From Ctena decussata (lineage: Eukaryota > Mollusca > Bivalvia > Lucinida > Lucinidae), in assembly GCA_963989385.1 (NCBI GenBank), contig OZ022512.1, forward strand, positions 29,285,899 through 29,349,898: a DNA stretch of 64,000 nucleotides, read 5' to 3'. The position numbers and the translations under genes were made by a program. The notes under the pieces were generated by a model, which did no database searches, was not told the origin of the DNA, and saw nothing but the letters and a program-made list of their open reading frames with translations. This document shows positions 55,123 to 64,000 of the stretch, piece after piece; within the stretch, counting starts at the first letter, position 1; each line of letters opens with the position of its first letter.

Positions 55123-55173
55123 CTACAGTGAAAAAATATCATAACAATGCACTAGTTTATTTTTTCACTGTAG
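55123..55173. repeat. Short hairpin, 16 bp arms
   Basis: CTACAGTGAAAAAATA and TATTTTTTCACTGTAG are exact inverses. Confidence 0.88.
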
Positions 55174-55830
55174 CAAACCTAGGCGTTTTTTAACAGTTTT
55201 GGGCTTAAATTCTTTCCGAAAAGTCTGAAATGTACTCGTAGCTTTCCTCTCTGGCATATTGCTACGGACGTTAGCAAGTCAAATCAAGCAACAGTCTTCA
55301 CACTCAGACGTCACTTTTTCAGCTGCACTATCGCTAATTTGCACGTGACGTCAATCCCATGGCAGCTGCATGCGGCTTCCTTTAATCGCCAATGCCTTTT
55401 TATTTGTTCATTAAAATGACATTATAAACCATTATAGCCTACTATACGCGCTAATCAAGCAAAATAAACGAGAAATGCACAGAAAAATGTTATTTTTGGA
55501 GCGGTCTGTTTCCGTTATTCTCCTAAACAGAAAAAAAAACTTATTCTTTCGGTAAATACCAAAATTTTATCATTATCTCGTGTTGAAACTATCAGCGATT
55601 GACTAGAGCTACGCATTCGTGAAATTGCTGATATTTTCAACACATTCAATGAAATATACTTTGGTATTCACCTAAAAACATACTGAATATACTCTATACC
55701 ATACACTTGTTATAGCGACGTGGTAGAGTGTCCGAGTGCTTAAATACATGGCAACTAACAATTAGTTGGTTGGTCGTTTAAGCCCGTGACATATGGCGCC
55801 AAACGTAAATGCATAGATAACGGTAAATCA
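55174..55830. other. No gene recognised
   Basis: No recognised feature. Confidence 0.5.
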
Positions 55831-55892
55831 TACACGTCATCACGTCGCATCGACGTCAGTACGATGTCATTTCGCCATTTGCCCGCCGCGTA
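55831..55892. mobile_element. TGACGTC-rich MITE, copy 5 (truncated)
   Basis: TACACGTCATCACGTCGCAT to GCCATTTGCCCGCCGCGTA, missing the left part. Confidence 0.65.
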
Positions 55893-56079
55893 GTGGGTTG
55901 TAGGCCTACTGCCTTGTGGTTCGAGCCAGCTTTTATACCATCATGGTAGAACTGCGCTTTTAGATCAGACATACCCGGTTCTGTCCTCATCCACGGCATC
56001 CCTAACTTTTTCAGTCGGTGACTGATGCAATAAGAAAATAAATGGCCATGAAATATAACCATTTTCACAGCAACAGGAT

Positions 56080-56274
56080 ATGGATGGATGACTTGCGATT
56101 TTACGTCCTTTTCAACAGCATTTCAGTCATACCAGGACGATGGGAATGTGATAATGAAAGGCTGTGCGCAATGGACCCACGTTTACGGTAGGAAAGATTC
56201 TCGCCTCAAGCGGGGCTCGAACCCGGTCCGCTAGATTAGTTGGCCAGCGCTTAACCAACTGAGCAACCGAGGCT
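56080..56274 (-). repeat. tRNA-derived SINE, family A, copy 2
   Basis: Minus strand begins GGAGCCTCGGTTGCTCAGTTGG, B box GGGTTCGAGCCCC, then the same 3' module as copy 1, ending CAAGTCATCCATCC. The tRNA-like head is better preserved than in copy 1. Confidence 0.85.
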
Positions 56275-56349
56275 CCACACAGCTAAAGGAACTGAGTGCA
56301 TAAATACATGGCAAGGAAAATGGTACCATGAGAATAGGAAATTAATGAA

Positions 56350-57170
56350 AACTGATAACACTGGCCTGTAACTGTATGCCAAATATAAAGATCATAGCTT
56401 CAGGGGTTCTTCAAATTTCTTGTTCACAAGGTTATTTCTTTATAAAGTGCCTATGTCTGAAAAAGGGAAATAACTCAACAAAAATACACGATATATGCTC
56501 AAAAGTCAATCACTACATCTACACCTTTTCCCAAACATGCATGCCAAGCGGTTCTTCAGATATTTTGTTCTCAAGTTTGTTCCAATATAAAATGCCTATG
56601 TCCAAAATAGGGGAAAACCTCAACTGAAAATATACAAAATAGGCTCAAAAGTTAATCAAGTCATCTACACCTTAGTCCGTAACTATATGCTAAATACATG
56701 TATCAAGACCCTAGTTTAAGCGACTTTAGATATTTTGTTCACAAGGTTGTTTCAAATGACAAAGTCGATAAAGGGGCATAACTCCTGACCGACAATGCCG
56801 ACGGAGGAAAAAATTGGGTCCGCTTATTTGTCATGTGCACACATGCCACATATAAAATTTAAAGATCCTAGCATAAGCGGTTCTTGAGTTTCCCAACTGC
56901 CAAAAAAGTTACGGACGGACAGACGGAGGAAAAACAGACAGGCCCATACCAATTGGACCCCTCAACTCCGACGAAATCTAAGGCATAAAAAAACAAGGTA
57001 CAACTCGGCAAAGACAAGCCTGACGGAAAAAATACGTATCTGCTCATTTTTCATATACTGCACATAAAATTTCAAGATCTTGCCTCCAACCGTTCCTGAG
57101 CCACGGCTGTAACGGACGGACAGACAGACGCCAGACGGATGACCCAAAGCAATATCCTCCTCAACTTCTT
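56350..57170 (-). repeat. Degenerate tandem repeat ending in GTCCGTC-type run (minus strand)
   Basis: Units of about 150-170 nt share GGTTCTTCAGATATTTTGTTC (56400, 56550, 56720). On the plus strand ACGGACGGACAGACGGA occurs at 56914-56932 and again at 57111-57130, so two related repeats lie head to tail on the minus strand. Noncoding. Confidence 0.6.
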
Positions 57171-57246
57171 CGAAGTTAGGCGATTAAAAAGGTAGGAAAA
57201 GCATGATAAAGATGTCTTTGAGTGATTAAGGAAAATGGATACACCA

Positions 57247-57568
57247 CACCGTAAAAAAAAATCCGTATATTTTACGGTAGAATACCTGGCAACCAGCTGC
57301 AAGTCATTTTCTCGTTATTTTTACGGACGTCTACCTGTAAAACATATTTAAAAATCTCGATATGGCAGAGTTATGCTACCTGATCGCACTCGAAAATACC
57401 TTTATAGTGTTGAAGAGCTGTATGAACAAACCAATACCTGTTTTATTCTACTCTATTCTGGGTTTAAGATTCCGCCAATGTTTACGGGCGCCCGCAAAAC
57501 AACGAGAAATGGACTGGCAGCTGGTTGTTAGGTTTTCACCATAAAATCTACGGATTTTTTTTACAGGA
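57247..57568. mobile_element. CCGTAAA MITE, copy 3
   Basis: ACCGTAAAAAAAAATCCGTA, TTTTACGGTAGAATACCTGG on the left; CTGGCAGCTGGTTGTTAGG and TACGGATTTTTTTTAC on the right. Confidence 0.85.
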
Positions 57569-57930
57569 CTCTATGTTTTTTCCTACTATATTTAAGGAGG
57601 GAACAACTTCGGTGACCTCCTGTTTGCTTCCCTGGAGCATGAAGCTCTTTCAAAAGAAGGTCTACTCATAAGGTACTCATAAAGGAAAGAACTGACTCCT
57701 GTAGGAGCAAATGTTTTCCCTTGACAGTTGATCTCATTGAGAATGGGAAGAAAAGGCAGAGTTGCTTCCACTGAAAGTGTACCAATTCGCCTTTGACAGA
57801 CCACTAAAAAAGAAAGAAAGAGGATTGAACTGAATACCACAACTTTCAAATGTATAAACCAACTGGGGCTTACTACATGTAATCTATTTCAATAACACAC
57901 CTATCTGTAAGCAAAATATCCTAGGATAAA
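57569..57930. other. No gene recognised
   Basis: Contains 'GGAGCAAATGTTTTCCC' and 'GGAAAGAACTGACTCC' phrases that also occur near 18800, 49300 and 53680, a dispersed short motif family. Confidence 0.45.
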
Positions 57931-58112
57931 GTAGGGTAAATTCGGACAACAGGTAAATTCGGACAGTGACATTGTTTCCTTTATATGTAAGTTGTTTTGA
58001 ATTAAAACAAAATTAAATGGAGAACAATGAAAATCCTGAGGAGACGGCTCATTATTCGCAATAGTATGTTCGAGTTTACCCGCTGTCCGAAATTACCCGA
58101 CTTGACCCTAGT
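57931..58112. mobile_element. CTAGGGTCAAGTC MITE, copy 2
   Basis: GTAGGGTAAATTCGGACAAC and ACCCGACTTGACCCTAG ends, interior CGGACAGTGACATTGTTTCC. Confidence 0.78.
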
Positions 58113-58998
58113 TACCCGACTTGACCCAAGGTTTTCGTCATCATCGATAAACATACTGTCTGTGCCTTCAGACATTTGTCGCAGTCATGACTGAATCCAG
58201 TAACATCCAAATTACGAGCGACGTTTAGCAGCATTTGACGGTATTTGCCTACTCACCAATATACGCCTGAGCATATTGGAAATGAAAAATTTCCGGACCT
58301 TTCCCTAACAATACTCTATTTCACCCAGACGGAAATAGGTACATGTAGTTTAAGGCCATCTAAGCTTCTTGTCATGATCAAAATTTTGTCCCGAGGGACT
58401 ATCTGCCCCTGACACAGCACTGTATACATGTATCAGATCATAAAAAATCTGTATAAAATTAGAACTGAATGTTTTTTGTTTTTTTTCTTATGAAATATTT
58501 AACAAACGGTCAAAGCAATAATAGCTTCCTGTGATGTTTAAGGTTAAAATATACCACAACGCTATCTGCCCCTGTCCCAGAGCTCTCAATATACAAGTAT
58601 GAAATCATAAAGAATTTGCAGTAGCGGGGAATTAATTACTTAAATGTGTTGTATGGCTATGGTATTGGTGGAAAGACACTGAAATGGATATATTCTTTTC
58701 TCTGTTTCAGGCAGCAGTGTGTGTTTTGCCGTGTGGCGGCCGTAAAACATTTCCCCGTATATCATCCATACTGCAGATTATAGTTTATTTTTGTCCTTTG
58801 AGATCAGAAGATATATTCTGAGAAATAAGGAATTTTCGACTGGTTTATGTCAGAGAGTGTTTTTTCCCCCTTTCCCCCCGGAAAAATGGCTATAGGAAGG
58901 ACGGCTATATAGTGGATTGTCCGGACCTCATAGAGCCACTTTTCCCTCATAGTCTTTTCCCCCCCACCGGGAAATTGGCTATTAGTGAATTTGGTATG
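58113..58998. other. No gene recognised
   Basis: A decayed inverted pair TTTTCCCCCTTTCCCCCCGG / TCCCCCCCACCGGGAAATTGG (58860-58980) may be another element. Confidence 0.45.
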
Positions 58999-59070
58999 GC
59001 TATTGGTATTTTGCGGAACAGAACGAAACGGAACGGAATGGAACAGAAACATTTTACGGAATTAGTCGCA
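58999..59070. mobile_element. 'TTGGTATTTTGCGGAA' MITE, copy 2 (half)
   Basis: CTATTGGTATTTTGCGGAAC then AACGGAACGGAATGGAAC and ATTTTACGGAATTA. Confidence 0.65.
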
Positions 59071-59263
59071 TAAGAAAAGTATCAGTACTTCATGGGAGGT
59101 AATAAACGTGATTAATTAAAAAAATCAATATGCAAATTTAGCAACCATATTTTCATAATAATCAATAATTACTAATTTAAGGAATGAGCAGAGTGCGATT
59201 TCACATTGGACGGGCACACGGCGCCAAGTGTGTGCAACTATGGTTACGTACCGTTGAGATTTA

Positions 59264-59424
59264 CAGACACTTCGGCCCCAAACCATCTCGGTCCCTAGAC
59301 ACTTCGGCCCCAAACCATCTCGGCCCCAGTCACTTCAGCCCCAGTCACCTCGGCCCCAGTCATCTCGGCCTCATGGACACTTCGGCCCCTAGTCATCTTG
59401 GCCCCTAAGACATTTCGGCCCCAG
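59264..59424. repeat. 'ACTTCGGCCCC' minisatellite
   Basis: Nine or so units of (C/T)TCGGCCCC(A/T)A with alternating ACTTC/CATCTC spacers, 15-30 nt apart, much more GC-rich than the flanks. Confidence 0.9.
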
Positions 59425-60167
59425 TTTTATTTTCGTATTTTGAGTATATTTATGCGTAATATTATCAGAAACGGATTTTTAGAGGAATGCCAGTGTATTA
59501 CGGCTTTGTTTTGCATTATTATTTAATGTAAACAGCTATTACTTTTGCAGTATCTTGAATAAAATGCTCAGGGTTGTTGGGTAGTGCTGGGTATAACTTT
59601 CAGTGCCGGGGCGTCCTACTGATTTGGATAAAAGTAGGGCTGGGGTCTAGTGTGTTTGCAGTAGGTGCGGGTGGGGGTCGTTTGGACATTTTTCTCTCGT
59701 CTATCATTTCTCTCTTCTTTCTCTCTCTCTTTGGGGGACGGCCCGATATATACTGAAATGCTGTCTCAAAGGACCGTTAGACCCAAAACAACCAACCAAC
59801 CAACTGATAAAACGCTCACAAATTACCTTATAGTGAACCGCCGGGCTTCGACAAAATTCAACAAATATTATCAGGGTTATTAAGTCGATCCTTTGCAATC
59901 AAAAGCACACAAAAAAGGAACGAACTTTATTAACGAGTAGCAATGCAACCATCTTCGCTAGCCAAGGGTACTAAGTCCACTTTGTTCCTTATTACCCTTG
60001 GCGGACGGCCTGTTCGTAAATTAAATTTCCCACTGCACCATTTTATTGGATGCGAGAAATTTCGTCAAGTATCGTTAAGTTTTTTTTTTACCTACAAGAT
60101 CCCAGAAGGGACATTTGCTTTCAAAAGAAATTGAGAAAAAAAAAAAAAAAAAAAAGAAGAATTAAAT
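59425..60167. other. No gene recognised; A-rich tract next to the LTR
   Basis: 59953-59995 is a single arm of the MITE seen at 4961. A run of about 20 A (60136-60155) lies just outside the Ty3 LTR end. Confidence 0.5.
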
Positions 60168-61285
60168 TGTCGCACAAGACTCTTTTTGGTAGTCAACAGA
60201 CAAGGAAGATAGTTGATGATAGTTGATATTTATGTAGACAGTAAAAAGGGTATCCTACAACAAAACAATATTACAATACAGACACTACAAATTGCACCAC
60301 ATTACCAATACAAAACAACATTTAATGAAAGGTTTCAGTAATGAAACTGTTTATGTGTCAACTTAATAAATTCTGGGCCGAAAATCCCACAACTTATTGT
60401 ATTTATGCACTTAAAACTATTTACAAACTTTATACATGAATCACACCCAGGCCAATGGAATAAATACACCAACTCTACTGAAAAATATCGGTTCATGGGC
60501 AAAATAATGCCACTGAAACTAAATGCACAGACCGATACAACATAAACTGGAATATTATGCCTCAAACAGGGTTCAAACCTTTTACCCTGGCTCACATAAG
60601 CCATTAACCTACTAGACTACCAAATTCCAATTTCCTCTCTCACGCCTAGCATATCAATTCTTAGTGAAACCTGCACGTCTATATTTATATGAGAATAATA
60701 TGTAATGTAAGAATAATGAAGTCTCAGGCATTCAACTTAATTTGCTAGAGTAATTCAAAGTACTCTGCATTGAGACTTCAAGTTATTCCACAAAGACAAA
60801 TTCTAGAAAATAATTCTAATAAATACCAGGTTAAAATTCTGAAAGAACGAAATGTAATTATTCACATACCTGGTTTAAATAAATATTCCTAAAGTTCTGT
60901 GAAAGAACTAAGAAGGTTTACATAGATACAGAGGAGATGACATCCTCACTCTTAGAAGAACACTGGCCAACTGCGCTCGGAGTGGTAATTTCGCGCTCAA
61001 AGTGACGTGCAAAGTTAGCATGCAAGGCACGGGTTAGAATTGACCAACCACACCCAATCTAACAACATACATCCTTCAAAATTGCAATAAAACACGGTTC
61101 AATTGGTGTATTTTAAAAGTTGTTTGCAAAACATGACAATCTGTCAAGCGGTTACTCTTTCACCGGTTTTAGCAGTACTGCTATTACCCGATGGGTAATA
61201 GGAAACACCAACGGCACCATAGGGAGAAAGGGTAGGAAGAGGACAGAGAAAAGACAGAGTGGAGCAATAAAACACTACTGCGACA
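60168..61285 (-). repeat. 3' LTR of the Ty3-type element
   Basis: Read on the minus strand it opens TGTCGCAG directly after the polypurine tract and closes TTGTGCGACA, giving a 7 bp inverted end TGTCGCA/TGCGACA. Length is 1118 bp. The 5' LTR and the left target duplication lie beyond the window, so identity cannot be measured. It contains a tRNA-like segment at about 60565-60640. Confidence 0.8.
60560..60645 (-). repeat. tRNA-like segment (possible SINE head) inside the LTR
   Basis: The minus strand reads TAGTCTAGTAGG (A-box-like) and, about 35 nt on, GGTTTGAACCC (B-box-like). This could be a SINE nested in the LTR or a chance tRNA-like stretch. No clear SINE tail or target duplication was found. 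Confidence 0.45.
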
Positions 61286-61300
61286 TTCTCCCCTGCTAGG
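61286..61300 (-). other. Polypurine tract of the Ty3-type element
   Basis: On the minus strand CCTAGCAGGGGAGAA lies directly before the LTR start TGTCGCA. This is the expected place for plus-strand priming. A 15 nt copy of the tract plus the first LTR bases recurs at 61566-61580. Confidence 0.75.
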
Positions 61301-61620
61301 GAAAAATGTCTCCTGACATTTTCCAATTGTTCTGCACATCATGCAAAACTCATCATCTTATTCTTATATACAAATAGAACATAAACAATATTTTGTAGGT
61401 CAAACTACAAATATTGTAAATGCAATATGAACTGAAATATTACTATATTTCAATATATCAACAAATATCACAGACAATGCTTTCCACTTTTACATAAGGT
61501 TAACTTTAAATCAAAGCTCTATTTATGCAAAGAAATTATGGCTTTGAAAAATTAGCCTATTCTCTGACATTCTCCCCTGCAATACTCCATAGTTTAAAAT
61601 ACAGACTAAAAGAAATAAAA
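61301..61620 (-). other. Untranslated part of the Ty3-type element between stop codon and LTR
   Basis: 320 nt without a convincing frame. It carries a second copy of GCAGGGGAGAATGTC at 61566-61580, 284 nt from the copy at the LTR border. No Env-like or other ORF is seen. Confidence 0.5.
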
Positions 61621-64000
61621 CTAAACATACCAAATCTGAGTGGCAGCTGGGTCCACAACAGTATGTTGGTTCGAGACCCACTCCCCATATCTCTTCGGAG
61701 GACGACGCACTCTATTTGATCGTCTCGGCTCCGGAGCATTAGGCGGAGACTCAGGTGCAGCAGAGGTTGTAGACTGATTTGTATCATTGTCTACTGGACT
61801 GGACACACTTATGTCAGCCAGATCTGGTGCACTTGGCGTACTCGCTGCTCCTACTGATGGTGCAGAGCTATTGCCAGACGATAAATCTGTTCTAGTACCC
61901 AGCGATATCTCCTGAGAAGGAGTTTTATCAGGATTCCTCCTTGGAGGAATAATATATTTGGGCACTGTTACAACAGAGTCAGACTGATCAGAATCTGATT
62001 CCTCAGACTGTGAATTGGCAGAGGGTCTTTCTCTTCTTTCAGAGATTTCTGATTTTTTCACTTTTTTCAGTGGTTTTGCTATATGTGTAGGTGGAGTGAC
62101 CTCTTTTACACAGGGGATAGCTGAAAATGGTAAAAGCATATTCCTGTGTAAAGTTCTTACACGAGAGTCACTGCCCTCTTTTTGAACCTTATAAACCGGT
62201 ATGGTTTTGTTGGGCATACCTACAACCGTATAGGGTTCTTTTTCCCACCTATCTGCCAACTTGTGTTTTCCTTTCAGTCCAACTTGTCTAACCAAAACCC
62301 TGTCACCAATGCTTAAAGTTGCCTCTCGCACTTTGAGGTCATAACGTGCTTTGTGACGCTCAGCATTTTTCTGTGCTTCTTTGGAGGCAATCTTGTAAGC
62401 AAACTGAAGTCTTTTCTTCAGTTTTGTGACATAATGCTCCCTAGACGAAATTGACTCCTCAGGGCTATTCAGACCTAAATATGCATCAATGGCTAGCCTC
62501 GGGTGCCGACCAAACATTAAAAAGTATGGGCTATAGCCTGTACTATCATGTTTAGTTGCATTGTACGAGTGAACAAGCGGGGCAACAAAGGACTTCCAGT
62601 CCTCTTTCTGACGGTCCTCCAGGGTACCAAGCATGTTTAAAAGAGTCTGATTAAAGCGTTCAGCCATGCCATTTCCCATAGCGTGATATGGACTTGTCCG
62701 GGATTTTTCCACACCGGCTAGACTACAAAGTTCACGAATAACACTGCTTTCAAAATTTCTTCCCTGATCGCTATGTAAACGAGCAGGGAAGCCATAATGA
62801 ACAATGAAATTCTCAAAGAGAACTTTTGCTGTAGTCTTTGCTAATTGATTTCTTGTAGGAAAAGCCTGAGCATACCTTGTAAAATGATCTGTTATTACAA
62901 GAATGTTTTCATGCCCACCCTTTGACCTCTCCAAGGACAAGAAATCAATGCAAACCAACTCCATAGGCTGATAGCTTTCAATGCTTACCAATTCAGCACT
63001 TGGTTTTGGGTTTGTCTTGCGCTGAATGCATCTTGTGCATGCTCTAACTTTGTTGGTTACATCAGACTCTAAACCGGGCCAAAAGAATCTAGAACGAACC
63101 AGAGACAACGTACGGTCTCGGCCTTGATGACCGAAATCATCATGTAAGTGTTTAAGAACCGTAGTTCGAAAACTTGTAGGGACTACTAGCTGAGAAGTTT
63201 CCTGCCCATCCAGTAAAGATATGCGATACAGAATATGGTTAGCAACTTCTAATTTGTTCCATTCCCTAAAATATCTGCTCACTTCTGGAGTTTCAACTCT
63301 TTGTTCGTTCTTAAGTGGATAATATCCACTAACAAGAAGCTCAATAACTCTGTTAAGAGTTTTATCAGAGGCTTGTTCTTTTGCCCAGTCAACCCCATTT
63401 AACTCTGTTGACCCCACTGAAGTGGATGTATACCCCTCTGAATCATTTATTTCAGACTCTATGAGTTGAGCATTGTTATTCAAAACCAATGTCTCAACAT
63501 AGGGGCAAGCGTCTTTTTTCACAGTATATGCCTGACAGACTGCTTTGACTACATCCGGAAACATTTCAGTGGTTTCATGAGGACGTCTCGAAAGGCCGTC
63601 AGCGTCCCCGTTGGCTTTGCCACTTCTATATGTAAGCTTAAAATTATAGCTACTCAGTGCAGCCAACCATCTATGTCCAGTCGCGTCCAATTTGGCCGAC
63701 GTAAGAACATAAGTTAGTGGGTTATTGTCAGTGCAGACATCGAAAGTATTACCATAAAGGTAATCATGAAATTTGTCTGTCACTGCCCACTTTAAACAGA
63801 GAAATTCTAACTTATGTGCAGGGTAGTTACGTTCGCTATTGCGCAAACCTCTGCTAGCATAGGCTATAACCCTTTCAACACCATTCTGTTCTTGATAAAG
63901 AACTGCTCCCAGTCCATCCCCCGAGGCATCTGTATGCAATACGAAAGGCTTAGAAAAGTCGGCATATGCCAAGATTGGGGGAGAAGATAGTTTCTCTTTT
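61621..64000 (-). CDS. Ty3-type LTR retrotransposon pol, C-terminal part (RNase H and integrase), cut by window edge
   Basis: The frame stays open to the right edge, so the N-terminal Gag, protease and most of RT lie outside. Counting from codon 63972-63970 (TTG, not a real start): RNase H at about 8-130 with HTDASGDG, acidic residues D15, E56, D82 and D123/D125; integrase zinc finger H275/H277, H282, C312, C315; catalytic core D343, D402, E438 with the DD35E spacing; C-terminal beta domain with YTVVGMPN and LHRNMLLP at about 600-660. The last 130 residues are Ser/Pro-rich and end RRSNRVRRPPKRYGEW. No stop or frameshift is visible, so this copy may be recent. It encodes nothing Env-like before the LTR. 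The 3' LTR lies at 60168-61285. Confidence 0.95.
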   Translation of the reverse strand, partial: KEKLSSPPILAYADFSKPFVLHTDASGDGLGAVLYQEQNGVERVIAYASRGLRNSERNYPAHKLEFLCLKWAVTDKFHDYLYGNTFDVCTDNNPLTYVLTSAKLDATGHRWLAALSSYNFKLTYRSGKANGDADGLSRRPHETTEMFPDVVKAVCQAYTVKKDACPYVETLVLNNNAQLIESEINDSEGYTSTSVGSTELNGVDWAKEQASDKTLNRVIELLVSGYYPLKNEQRVETPEVSRYFREWNKLEVANHILYRISLLDGQETSQLVVPTSFRTTVLKHLHDDFGHQGRDRTLSLVRSRFFWPGLESDVTNKVRACTRCIQRKTNPKPSAELVSIESYQPMELVCIDFLSLERSKGGHENILVITDHFTRYAQAFPTRNQLAKTTAKVLFENFIVHYGFPARLHSDQGRNFESSVIRELCSLAGVEKSRTSPYHAMGNGMAERFNQTLLNMLGTLEDRQKEDWKSFVAPLVHSYNATKHDSTGYSPYFLMFGRHPRLAIDAYLGLNSPEESISSREHYVTKLKKRLQFAYKIASKEAQKNAERHKARYDLKVREATLSIGDRVLVRQVGLKGKHKLADRWEKEPYTVVGMPNKTIPVYKVQKEGSDSRVRTLHRNMLLPFSAIPCVKEVTPPTHIAKPLKKVKKSEISERRERPSANSQSEESDSDQSDSVVTVPKYIIPPRRNPDKTPSQEISLGTRTDLSSGNSSAPSVGAASTPSAPDLADISVSSPVDNDTNQSTTSAAPESPPNAPEPRRSNRVRRPPKRYGEWVSNQHTVVDPAATQIWYV

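Overview
This is an animal nuclear genome window, most likely from a bivalve mollusc. It is AT-rich and has GT-AG introns and very sparse coding sequence. Interspersed repeats fill most of it: tRNA-derived SINEs, Tc1/mariner-type and other TIR elements, hairpin MITEs, BEL/Pao and Ty3 LTR retrotransposons, and non-LTR 3' ends. Repeats opening with AGCTCACCTGAGCCGAAGG and with GTCCGTCC runs point to Bivalvia. That placement is inference from remembered repeat phrases; the species cannot be fixed.

Layout. 1-3784 is one inverted-repeat structure with arms of at least 1 kb. 4-17 kb holds SINEs, 5'-truncated non-LTR retrotransposons, period-repeats and a dispersed array built on the palindrome TGGACGTCCA. 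17-31 kb holds MITEs, a tandem array of exactly 145 bp period, one isolated probable exon (22413-22546), two TA-flanked TIR elements (one with a dead Tc1-type transposase) and a long foldback element. 32.5-41.9 kb carries two copies of a bivalve-type repeat; the first is split by a young, small BEL/Pao LTR retrotransposon (33123-36565) with 5 bp target duplications and LTRs differing at two positions. 43.1-44.1 kb is an array of TGGATATCCA-like palindromes.

The one protein-coding gene that can be assembled with confidence lies on the + strand at 46324-54522. Five coding exons join in frame to a 336-residue type II membrane protein with a class I S-adenosylmethionine-dependent methyltransferase domain. 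Its introns and 3' flank are full of hairpin elements, including a 2.78 kb TIR element in intron 2 and two hairpin MITEs just after the stop codon. A lumenal methyltransferase in a mollusc is a reasonable candidate for modifying glycans, but this is a hypothesis.

55-64 kb holds more SINEs and MITEs, a 'TTCGGCCCC' minisatellite and, on the minus strand, the 3' part of a Ty3-type LTR retrotransposon (RNase H, integrase, polypurine tract, 1118 bp LTR) that runs off the right edge. Nothing suggests an operon, CRISPR array, rRNA or intact tRNA gene.
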